Shown one piece after another: positions 26,318-33,363 of a stretch of 64,000 bases of DNA. Both the position numbers and the translations under genes were made by a program. Every line of letters begins with the position of its first letter. Position 1 is the stretch's first letter. The notes under the pieces are model-generated. The model was not told the DNA's origin and did not search any database. It worked only from the letters and a program-made list of their open reading frames with translations. Origin of the DNA: FEN-1219 sp963810755 (GTDB lineage Bacteria > Pseudomonadota > Gammaproteobacteria > Steroidobacterales > Rariloculaceae); the NCBI GenBank assembly GCA_963810755.1, contig CAWEOP010000006.1, forward strand, positions 434,001 to 498,000. The letters run 5' to 3'.

Positions 26318-26345
26318 CCAATGAGTACGGCGCGAGGAGAACCCC

Positions 26346-27608
26346 ATGGCGTTTCACGTCAATGAGTCCCGGGTCTCAGGCGCGATGGGAGTCTCGATGG
26401 TGCTCGGTGGGGTGCTCGCCGTCACCGCGGCGTTCGCCCAACCGGATCCCGGCCAACCGCGCACGGCCACCCCAGCTGTGGTCGGCGCCGAGACTGGCAG
26501 AGCTCTCAACGAAGCCATCGAAGCGTTGCGTGCGGACAAGCTCGAGGACGCGCAGAGAACGCTCGCGCGGCTCGATCTCGGGAAGCTGAGCCCGTACGAG
26601 CGCAGCAAGGTCGAGCAGATCCTGTTCAACGTCGCGTTCGCGCAGGAGCGCTACGACGACGCTCGGCAGCATGTACGAAACGCGCTCGACGCCGGCGGCC
26701 TGAACGCGCAAGAGATCTCGCAGATGCGCTACCAAGCGGCGCAAGTGCTCATGTCCCAGGAGCGATGGACTGAAGGCGCACAGGCTCTGGAGGAGTGGTT
26801 CGCGTCGGCGGTGAGCCCCACTGCCGCAGCCTACTACCTGCTCGCGGTCGCGTACTACCAGCTCGGCGACTTCGCGCGTGCGCTGCCTCCTGCACAGCGC
26901 GCCGTGGACCTCGCGAACGAGCCGCAGGAAGCCTGGATCGGCATGCTCCTCGCGCTGCGCCTGAAGAACGACCAATACCGAGACGCGGTTCCGCTGCTGC
27001 AGAAGCTCGTCGCAATGGTGCCCGCGAAGAAGTCGTACTGGATGCAACTCTCCTCCGTGTACGGCCAGCTCGAGGATTACCCGAACGCGCTGAGCACGAT
27101 GCAGGTTGCCTACAACGCGGGGCTGGTCACGGAAGACGCCGAGATCCGCCGGCTCGCGGATCTGTTGCTCTTCCAAAACCTGCCGTACCGCGGCGCGAAG
27201 GTGCTCGAGGCGGCGATCGCTGACGGCACCGTGACCGTCGATGCCAAGCTCTACGAGAAGCTCGCGAATTGCTGGCTCGCTGCGGGCGAAGTCGACAAGG
27301 CGCTCGCCCCGCTGGCACGCGGGGCGGAATTGGCCGACTCCGGCAATCTATACGTGCGGCTCGGCGAGGTGAGCGTGATGCGCGAGGAATGGATGGCCGC
27401 GGAGCAAGCGCTCGAGCTCGGCATCGCGAAGGGCAAGCTCGCGGATACGGCGAACGCGCAGTTGCTCATGGGCATCGCGCTCTACAATCAACGGCGGTTG
27501 CCGGAGGCACGCGGCTGGTTGCAGCAGGCGGCTCAATCGACACGGTATCGCGGAATGGCGGGCGCCTACCTCAGGCGGATCGATGCAGGTGCGGCGCTTC
27601 GTCTATGA
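26346..27608 (+). CDS. periplasmic tetratricopeptide-repeat protein
   Basis: The 420-residue product starts at the ATG at 26346 behind GAGGAGAACCCC. It has a signal peptide (cleaved near residue 30, AAFAQ), then helical TPR units through most of the chain; the clearest are YLLAVAYYQLGDFARALPPAQRAVDLA (about residues 160-186), YWMQLSSVYGQLEDYPNALSTM and LLMGIALYNQRRLPEARGWLQQA. TPR proteins next to tonB genes are common in proteobacteria and may be scaffolds for TonB-linked uptake. It follows tonB by 28 bases and probably shares its promoter. Confidence 0.82.
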   Translation: MAFHVNESRVSGAMGVSMVLGGVLAVTAAFAQPDPGQPRTATPAVVGAETGRALNEAIEALRADKLEDAQRTLARLDLGKLSPYERSKVEQILFNVAFAQERYDDARQHVRNALDAGGLNAQEISQMRYQAAQVLMSQERWTEGAQALEEWFASAVSPTAAAYYLLAVAYYQLGDFARALPPAQRAVDLANEPQEAWIGMLLALRLKNDQYRDAVPLLQKLVAMVPAKKSYWMQLSSVYGQLEDYPNALSTMQVAYNAGLVTEDAEIRRLADLLLFQNLPYRGAKVLEAAIADGTVTVDAKLYEKLANCWLAAGEVDKALAPLARGAELADSGNLYVRLGEVSVMREEWMAAEQALELGIAKGKLADTANAQLLMGIALYNQRRLPEARGWLQQAAQSTRYRGMAGAYLRRIDAGAALRL

Positions 27609-27703
27609 GCTCAGGCGCCGCTCCAACGCCGCGCTGGTACGACCAAACGCTCATTCAACGTATCGCCGAATGATCCGCGGCTTTTTTACGAATGACCAAG
27701 ATA

Positions 27704-27720
27704 ACCTCGAACCACGAGGT
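27704..27720. promoter_or_regulatory. PadR-type operator upstream of padR
   Basis: AACCTCG (27703-27709), centre AACCA, CGAGGTT (27715-27721): a perfect 7-bp inverted repeat 60 bases before the padR ATG. Aligned with 25602-25618 the shared form is ACCTyGAAsCACrAGGy. Because a short hairpin could form here it might alternatively help end the tonB-TPR transcript, but it lacks a T tract. Confidence 0.55.
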
Positions 27721-27780
27721 TTTGGCAAAAAGCTATTGGCACGAACGCCGCTTCGTCCTATCGTTACAGACAGGAAACCT

Positions 27781-28119
27781 ATGGCACAAACCAATCCACC
27801 CTTCATGACGGGCGTACCCGAACTGCTCGTGCTCCGAATGCTCGCCAGCCGTGAGATGTACGGCTACGAGATCGTGAAGGCCGTGCGGCTCGTCACGGCC
27901 GAAGCCATTGGTCTCGGCGAGGGCGTGATCTATCCCGTGCTGCACGGCCTCGAGGAAAGCGGGTCGTTGAAGCCGAAGCGCAAGAACGTCAACGGCCGCG
28001 AGCGCGTCTATTATTCCGTCACGGCGAAGGGCCGCCGTCGACTCGAGCATCTGAGCGGAGAATGGAAGCGCGTCAGCTCTGGCGTGAATTCCGCGCTCGG
28101 AGAACCGGAGCATGCCTAA
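27781..28119 (+). CDS. PadR-family transcriptional regulator
   Basis: A 112-residue winged-helix protein of PadR type: LLVLRMLASREMYGYEIVKAV is the first helices, ITAE/VTAEAIGLGEGVIYPVLHGLEESG the recognition helix region, and RKNVNGRERVYYSVTAKGRRRLE the wing. The ATG at 27781 has CAGGAAACCT just before it. PadR proteins are repressors released by phenolics or other small ligands. It overlaps the downstream membrane-protein gene by eight bases. The operator-like repeat at 27704-27720 and its copy in the tonB promoter suggest that it represses itself and the tonB-TPR operon. Confidence 0.9.
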   Translation: MAQTNPPFMTGVPELLVLRMLASREMYGYEIVKAVRLVTAEAIGLGEGVIYPVLHGLEESGSLKPKRKNVNGRERVYYSVTAKGRRRLEHLSGEWKRVSSGVNSALGEPEHA

Positions 28120-28537
28120 CCGCGCGCACTTCGCCGCACTGCGACGCGAGCTGCTGCAGGGCGGCGTTTCACCCCTCTACGTCGAGCGCACGATCCTAGA
28201 GCTCGGCGAGCACTACGAAGACCTCGAGAACGACGCGCGCGCGGCCGGGATGTCCGACGAAGACGCCGAGCGCACCGCGCTGAAGATGCTCGGCAACGAA
28301 CAAACCATTGCCGCCGCCGTGCTGGCGCGGCCGGAGCTGCTATCGTGGAGCCACCGCTGGCCCACGGTTGCGCTGTGCGTCCGTTCGGCCGCGACGATCG
28401 GCGCGATGCCCGCGATCCCGGTGCTTTACTGCGTGCGCAGCGAAGAGTTCGCGCGCTGGGGAGGCGCGTTGGCCTCCGCGCTCGTGCTCGTGGGCCTGCT
28501 GCTCGCCGGGCTCAACTGGATGATCGTGCTCGCCTGA
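28112..28537 (+). CDS. small membrane protein linked to PadR (HAAS/DUF1700-like)
   Basis: The 141-residue product has a soluble helical N-terminal part of about 85 residues (LRRELLQGGVSPLYVERTILELGEHYEDLENDARAAGMSDEDAERTAL in segments), resembling the HAAS or DUF1700 domains that are typically encoded right after PadR genes, followed by two hydrophobic helices (about 88-108 and 118-139). Its start overlaps the padR stop by eight bases, so the two are translationally coupled. In related systems the partner membrane protein modulates the PadR-controlled response; here that is inference. Confidence 0.7.
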   Translation: MPNRAHFAALRRELLQGGVSPLYVERTILELGEHYEDLENDARAAGMSDEDAERTALKMLGNEQTIAAAVLARPELLSWSHRWPTVALCVRSAATIGAMPAIPVLYCVRSEEFARWGGALASALVLVGLLLAGLNWMIVLA

Positions 28538-28606
28538 GCGGCCGCCCCCGCTCGACCGTGCGCGGGGCGGGCACTCCAGACTCTCTCGAAGAGGTTGCCG
28601 CCCGGG

Positions 28607-29629
28607 TTACCGGTCCAAGCACTCGTACGCGTGCACGCTGTTCTCCGGCTTCCACACGAAATAGCGCTTGAGATCGAACGGCCGCTCGAAGTTCACGGGA
28701 TCCGTCGTCGTGAGCGTGTAGTCGACGCGATCGTATGCGGCGTTCGGAGCAAACCGCTCCACCGTCTTCACTTGATCGCTCTGCAACACGCCTTCGTGAT
28801 CGAAATAGCCGGCCGCGATATGGTCCGTCTCGACGACGAGCGTCGTGCCTTCCCAGTGCCCGCGCGAGAATCCGAACAACGTATGCTCCGCCGGCGCCGC
28901 GGCGCTCGGATTCATGTGGATCAAACGGCGCGCGTCGTATTCCTCGATCTTCAGCAAGATGTCGTCGCCCTGGCGCACGAACTCGATCGGCAGAGGCGTG
29001 ATCATGATGAGCGGAGTGCCTTTGTTGCCGCACTTGAGCAGGATGTTGTCGCGCGGATTCCATTTCGCCGCGCCTTCCTTACCCGCGGCCGTGAGCGGAT
29101 AGCCGCCCTTGAACATCGGGAACGCAGCCGGGTCGCTCATGATCGTGCTCCAAACACGGAACAGGCCGTCCGCCTTCGCACGACCCTCCGCCGCGTTCGC
29201 CTCGATCGCGGGGTTGCCGACGATCTTGCCGGCCTTGCCCTGCGGGAAATACGCCTTCGCGGAGCCGAACGTGAACTCGTATCCCGTCGATAGCAGCACG
29301 CTGCTCGCGAGAGTCTCCGGAATATCGCGGCGCGGCGCGGCACCGGCGATCGTGATCTTGTCGCCGACGTTGATGATGCCTTCCGCATCGACGCCGCGGT
29401 TGCGCAGAATGCTGATCGACGCAGTTTCGGCGTCCCAGTCGACGACGTTGCCTTTGTCGTCGGTCACCGCGAGCGTGATGTGGCCATGCGGATTGCGCCA
29501 CGAGATGGCCTTCACGATGCCCGTGATCTCGACAGTCTTGGAGCTGTCGAAGAGCCCCGCCTGGCTGTGATGGGCGCTCGCGGCGCCCGCGAACAAAGCA
29601 ACGACAAAAAGAACCAATAGCCGCGACAT
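28607..29629 (-). CDS. periplasmic DUF6152 protein with C-terminal GHWEG-type domain
   Basis: The 340-residue protein starts at the ATG at 29629 behind GGGAGTTACTA. A signal peptide ends in ASA, and the mature chain starts with AHHSQAGLFDSSKTVEITG, the DUF6152 hallmark (His-His-Ser after cleavage, then a beta-barrel-like small domain to about residue 130). The second half has PIEFVRQGDDILLKIEEYDARR and GHWEGTTLVVETDHI, closing with Cys near the C terminus. Two other loci in this window carry the same halves. Function unknown; likely periplasmic. The divergent cupin gene lies 126 bases away with a shared inverted repeat between them. Confidence 0.78.
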   Translation of the reverse strand: MSRLLVLFVVALFAGAASAHHSQAGLFDSSKTVEITGIVKAISWRNPHGHITLAVTDDKGNVVDWDAETASISILRNRGVDAEGIINVGDKITIAGAAPRRDIPETLASSVLLSTGYEFTFGSAKAYFPQGKAGKIVGNPAIEANAAEGRAKADGLFRVWSTIMSDPAAFPMFKGGYPLTAAGKEGAAKWNPRDNILLKCGNKGTPLIMITPLPIEFVRQGDDILLKIEEYDARRLIHMNPSAAAPAEHTLFGFSRGHWEGTTLVVETDHIAAGYFDHEGVLQSDQVKTVERFAPNAAYDRVDYTLTTTDPVNFERPFDLKRYFVWKPENSVHAYECLDR

Positions 29630-29709
29630 TAGTAACTCCCCCAACGCTGGTAGCGTGAGCGCGTATTGTGCCGCAGCTTGGGTGCGCGGCGGTACTCGTG
29701 ACGGCAGTA

Positions 29710-29741
29710 CGTATTCGGGCGTACCGTACGTCCCGGATACG
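29710..29741. promoter_or_regulatory. inverted repeat between divergent DUF6152 and cupin genes
   Basis: CGTATTCGGG (29710-29719) and CCCGGATACG (29732-29741) pair at 9 of 10 positions around a 12-base centre, which is itself rich in GTAC. The repeat ends 15 bases before the cupin ATG and lies 80 bases from the DUF6152 start, so one regulator could control both. Confidence 0.45.
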
Positions 29742-29755
29742 CAGGGGGATGCGCC

Positions 29756-30160
29756 ATGTCGACGCCGTTCGGTCCGTTCAATCTCACGTCGACTTTCTTG
29801 AGGCTGCGCACGGATTCGCTGGTAGATCCGCTACCCGTGACGGCGGACTTCTGGCCGAAGCTGATGACCGGCGCGCTCGAATTCCGGAGCCACGACCGGC
29901 TCGTCACGATGATCTCTTTCGACCGATCTTGGCCGAACGCCGAGATGCATCCGAACGGCGACGAAGTCGTCTGCCTGGTGTCGGGGCGCGTCACGATGGT
30001 GCTCGAGATCGGCGGCGGCGAGAAGCTCGTCGAGCTCGGCGAACCGGGAGCGTACGTCGTGGTGCCGAAAGGCACGTGGCACACTGCGCGCACGGATGTG
30101 AAGTGCACCATGTTCTTCATCACAGCCGGCGAAGGAACGGAGCATCGCCAGATCGAGTGA
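29756..30160 (+). CDS. cupin domain-containing protein
   Basis: A 134-residue single-domain cupin. The two cupin motifs are recognisable: AEMHPNGDEVVCLVSGRVTMVLE with metal-ligand His and Glu residues (HPNGDE), and PGAYVVVPKGTWHTAR with the closing His. The fold binds a metal or sugar/acid ligand; the specific role cannot be read from sequence. No signal peptide is present, so it is cytoplasmic. It precedes the NHL-propeller gene on the same strand by 49 bases. The ribosome site is GGGGGATGCGCC. Confidence 0.82.
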   Translation: MSTPFGPFNLTSTFLRLRTDSLVDPLPVTADFWPKLMTGALEFRSHDRLVTMISFDRSWPNAEMHPNGDEVVCLVSGRVTMVLEIGGGEKLVELGEPGAYVVVPKGTWHTARTDVKCTMFFITAGEGTEHRQIE

Positions 30161-30209
30161 GGACGCTCGCGTCGCGAGCGCACGCAAACACCGAACGGAA
30201 GGGGGAACC

Positions 30210-31277
30210 ATGACTTCGAATCGATTGGCCGCACCGACGACACGGTCGCAGTGGACGGCCGCGCTCGGGTTGCTCGTCGCGCTCGCGTTCACCGCCACGG
30301 CGGCGCCCCAGTCGCTGCCGAATCCCTACCGCAACGTCGACGGCTGGGCCAAGCTGCAGAACGGCCGCGTGATCGGGGCCGTGGGCGACGTGGACATCGA
30401 CCCCGACGGCGTGCACGTCTGGGCGGTGATCCGGTGCGACGCGGGCGTGGACAAGTTCGGCTACGAGTGCCTCGACTCCAAGCTCGACACCGTCGTGCGC
30501 TTCGACGCAAACGGCAACGCGGACCGAACCTTCGGCGGCGGCGAATTCATTTGGCCGCACGGGATCGAGGTCGATGCGCAGGGCAACGTGTACGTCACGG
30601 ACGCCGCCGCGGCCGAGCGCACCACCGACGGCAAACGCGGCCACCAAGTCGTGAAGTTCTCACCGGACGGCAAGGTGCTGCTGCGGCTGGGCACGCCCGG
30701 CGTCCCGGGCAACGACGAGACTCACCTCAACGCACCGAGCGACGTCGTGGTTGCGCCGAGCGGGGACATCTTCGTCGCGGACGGGCACGGCGACACGACC
30801 AACAACCGCGTCGTGAGATTCTCGCGCGACGGCAAATTCATCAAGGCTTGGGGCAAGACCGGTTACGCGCCGGGCGAGTTCCGCACGCTGCACGCGATCG
30901 CGATCGATGCGCGCGGGCGCGTGTTCGTCGGTGACCGCTCGAACAACCGCATTCAGATCTTCGATCAGGACGGCAAGTACCTGTCGACCTGGACGCAGTT
31001 CGGCAAGCCGAGCGGCATCTTCTTCGACGACAAGGATCGTATCTACGTCGCTGACTCCGAATCCGACAACGTACAGAACCCGGGCTGGGAGATGGGCATC
31101 CGGATCGGCGACGCGGCGACGGGCTGGGTGAGCGAGTTCATTCTCTATCCGTGGGGCGACCCGCGCGACACGATGGGCAACGGGGCGGAGTTTGCGGCCG
31201 TGGATCGCGCGGGGAACATCTACGCGGGTGAGCCGCGGCCGCGCAAGCTGACCAAGTACGTGCGGGTGCGGCCTTAG
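30210..31277 (+). CDS. secreted NHL-repeat / six-bladed beta-propeller protein
   Basis: The 355-residue product follows GAAGGGGGAACC. It has a signal peptide (about residues 15-35, ending TAAPQ), then NHL-type repeats: DTVVRFDANGNADRTFGGGEF, WPHGIEVDAQGNVYVTDAAA, APSDVVVAPSGDIFVADGHGD, FRTLHAIAIDARGRVFVGDRSNNRIQIFDQDGKYL (in parts) and FAAVDRAGNIYAGEP. The arrangement resembles peptidyl-alpha-hydroxyglycine alpha-amidating lyase homologues of bacteria, though activity is unproven. It would sit in the periplasm. The big nested palindrome follows its stop. Confidence 0.78.
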   Translation: MTSNRLAAPTTRSQWTAALGLLVALAFTATAAPQSLPNPYRNVDGWAKLQNGRVIGAVGDVDIDPDGVHVWAVIRCDAGVDKFGYECLDSKLDTVVRFDANGNADRTFGGGEFIWPHGIEVDAQGNVYVTDAAAAERTTDGKRGHQVVKFSPDGKVLLRLGTPGVPGNDETHLNAPSDVVVAPSGDIFVADGHGDTTNNRVVRFSRDGKFIKAWGKTGYAPGEFRTLHAIAIDARGRVFVGDRSNNRIQIFDQDGKYLSTWTQFGKPSGIFFDDKDRIYVADSESDNVQNPGWEMGIRIGDAATGWVSEFILYPWGDPRDTMGNGAEFAAVDRAGNIYAGEPRPRKLTKYVRVRP

Positions 31278-31327
31278 CGTCGTGGACGTTCGCCGGCGCT
31301 GTCCCTGACCCGCCGCATCGCGCGGAC

Positions 31328-31456
31328 GTGCGTTGGCGGCGTGCGCGTTAGGCATCTCCCGGGGGACGCCAAGACACCATCCCTGGGGCTCGGCGGCGCA
31401 CATCCCTGTGCGCCGACGCCCCCGGGAGACGCCTAACGCGCACACCGCCAACGCAC
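31328..31456. repeat. 129-bp nested palindromic element
   Basis: The outer arms, 31328-31368 and 31417-31456, are reverse complements over 40 bases with two mismatches and one extra base. Inside them, 31394-31402 and 31407-31415 form a second perfect 9-bp stem round a TCCC loop. Weaker pairing continues outward to about 31319/31465. It fills the gap between the convergent NHL gene and ECF sigma gene. Length and symmetry recall ERIC-type intergenic repeats, but the sequence is not ERIC. It could equally serve as a bidirectional transcription stop. Confidence 0.8.
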
Positions 31457-31473
31457 GATCGAGCGCAGCGCAC

Positions 31474-32754
31474 TCAGAGGCGCAGCGACGCTTGGCGTTG
31501 TTGGAGGAATTTGCGGACGGCGGGATCGCGCTCGAGGCCGATGGCGATGTCGTAGGCGTCGCGCGCGTTCGCATGGTCGCCGACGCTCCCGAGCAGCTCC
31601 GCACGCGCCGCCCAATACGGTTGGTACTCCTCTAGGCGCGCGTCCGCCGCGACGTCATCGAGCGCGGCGAGCCCTGCGCGCGCGCCGTCGACTTGCGCGA
31701 GCGCGAGCGCGCGATTGATGGCGACGACCGGCGAGCCGGACAGCGCGAGTAGCGCATCGTAGATCTGCACGACCGCGCGCCAGTCCGACTGGCCCGTCCG
31801 GCGCCGATCGACGTGCGCGGATTGGAGCGCGGCCTCGAGCTGGTAGCGCCCGGGCGCGCGCTGCTCGCTCGCGCGCAGCAGCAGCGCTTCCGCCTCGTCG
31901 ACCATTTCTATGTCCCACAGCGCGGGATCCTGCGACGCGAGCGGCACGTACTCGCCGTACGCATCGCGGCGCGCTCGGCGGCGCGCCTCCGCGTGCAGCA
32001 TCAACGCGAGAAGACCGAGCGCCTCCGGCTCATCCGGCAGCAGTGTGGTCACGAGCCGGCCGAGGAAAATCGCCTCCTCCGCAAGATCTCGCCGCGCGAC
32101 GTCGCTACCGATCGCGTCGCTCCAGCCCTCGGCGAACGCGGCGTAGATCGCGTCGAGCACCGTGCCGAGCCGGTCGGGCAGCTCTTCGCGCGCGGGAATC
32201 CGGAACGGGATGCCGGCCTCGCGAATCTTCGTCTTCGCACGCACGAGGCGCTGTGCCATCGCGGCGGGCGACAGCAGGAACGCGGAAGCGATCGCGGCCG
32301 CCTCGAGACCGAGCACCGTCTGCAGCATCAGCGGCGCGCGAATGCCCGCTTCGATCGCGGGATGGGCACACGCAAACATCAACGCGAGCCGCTGGTCGGG
32401 AATCTCCCGCGTCTCGCCGGCGCCTTCGTACTCGACCTCGAGCTGCTCGGCGAGCACGCGCAGCTCGCCGGCTGCATTCGCCCCGCTCCGCCGGCGGCGC
32501 GCGAAATCGATGAGCTTGCGCCGCGCGGCTGTGAGCAGCCACGCCTCGGGGTTCACGGGGCAGCCGCTCACGGGCCAATCCGCGAGCGCGGCCGCGAACG
32601 CCTCCGAGAGCGCATCCTCGGCCGCCGCGACGTCGCGCGACCGCGCGGCGAGGAACGCGACGAGCTTGCCGTAGCTGCGGCGCGCGACCGCGTCCGCCGT
32701 GCTACGCGCGCGCTCGTCGCCGCCCGATGCATCGCCCGAGACGTCGCCGCTCAT
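31474..32754 (-). CDS. ECF42-group RNA polymerase sigma factor (DUF6596 type)
   Basis: This 426-residue protein starts at ATG 32754, 13 bases after the DGPF gene stop. The N-terminal 180 residues hold sigma region 2 (VAAAEDALSEAFAAALADWP, PEAWLLTAARRKLIDFARRR) and region 4 (APLMLQTVLGLEAAAIASAFLLSPAAMAQRLVRAKTKI). The remaining 240 residues are the helical C-terminal extension of ECF42 factors (DUF6596, TPR-like), with LVTTLLPDEPEALGLLALMLHAEARR and a last part ending LERDPAVRKFLQQRQASLRL. ECF42 genes are linked to DGPF genes, and the extension rather than an anti-sigma factor controls activity. A fitting promoter lies before the operon. Confidence 0.92.
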   Translation of the reverse strand: MSGDVSGDASGGDERARSTADAVARRSYGKLVAFLAARSRDVAAAEDALSEAFAAALADWPVSGCPVNPEAWLLTAARRKLIDFARRRRSGANAAGELRVLAEQLEVEYEGAGETREIPDQRLALMFACAHPAIEAGIRAPLMLQTVLGLEAAAIASAFLLSPAAMAQRLVRAKTKIREAGIPFRIPAREELPDRLGTVLDAIYAAFAEGWSDAIGSDVARRDLAEEAIFLGRLVTTLLPDEPEALGLLALMLHAEARRRARRDAYGEYVPLASQDPALWDIEMVDEAEALLLRASEQRAPGRYQLEAALQSAHVDRRRTGQSDWRAVVQIYDALLALSGSPVVAINRALALAQVDGARAGLAALDDVAADARLEEYQPYWAARAELLGSVGDHANARDAYDIAIGLERDPAVRKFLQQRQASLRL

Positions 32755-32767
32755 TGGCTCATGGGGG

Positions 32768-33115
32768 TCACATGCTCCAGACGGGCCGCACCTCGACGAC
32801 TCCGTGCGCGGCGCCCGGGCAGCGAGCCGCCCAGGTGAGTGCGGCATCGAGATCCGGCGCATCGATGAGGAAATAGCCGCCGAACTGCTCCTTGGCCTCG
32901 GTGTACGGCCCGTTGAGCACCTGCGACTTGCCATTCGCGACACGCACCGTCGTCGCGGACGCCGTCGGCTGGAGCCGGTTGGAGTCCTTCAGCGCGCCTG
33001 CCTCGCGCAGCGCCGCCGTGTAGGCCGTGTATGCCGCCATGCCCTGCTTCTGCTCGGCCTGCGTCATCTTCGAGAACGCGTTCTCGTTCGAATAGATCAT
33101 CAATAGATATTGCAT
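32768..33115 (-). CDS. YciI / DGPF-domain protein
   Basis: A 115-residue member of the YciI-like DGPF family: MQYLLMIYSNENAF at the start, LRPT/LQPTASATTVRV in the middle and LNGPYTEAKEQFGGYFLID, where the family's DGPF motif reads NGPY. GCGGAGATTACCG provides the ribosome site. DGPF proteins are the near-constant partner and target of ECF42 sigma factors; their biochemical role is unknown. It is the first gene of the operon and is preceded by an ECF42-type promoter at 33172-33198. Confidence 0.9.
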   Translation of the reverse strand: MQYLLMIYSNENAFSKMTQAEQKQGMAAYTAYTAALREAGALKDSNRLQPTASATTVRVANGKSQVLNGPYTEAKEQFGGYFLIDAPDLDAALTWAARCPGAAHGVVEVRPVWSM

Positions 33116-33171
33116 CGGTAATCTCCGCTCGGGCTGTTTCGAGGGCGGGCAACGTGCGCCACCAACACAAT

Positions 33172-33198
33172 GACGTTCGAGAGCTCGCCATTTCGACA
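33172..33198 (-). promoter_or_regulatory. predicted ECF42 promoter of the DGPF-sigma operon
   Basis: On the minus strand TGTCGA (33198-33193) is followed after 17 bases by CGTC (33175-33172). This agrees with the -35 TGTCGA and CGTC-like -10 described for ECF42 factors, and lies about 57 bases before the DGPF start codon. It implies positive autoregulation of the operon. Confidence 0.6.
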
Positions 33199-33363
33199 GC
33201 GGTGACTCGCGATTGTAGTGAACCAGGCTGAGGACTTCTCATGCGTCCCGTGCGGCCGTGGCCCGTGGGCTCGCGGTGTGACACGATCCTCGGCGCGGCC
33301 CAAGCGCATTGGGGGATGCTAGGGGCCGGCTCGTTGCACGTCATTCAAGAGAAGGTGTGATCG

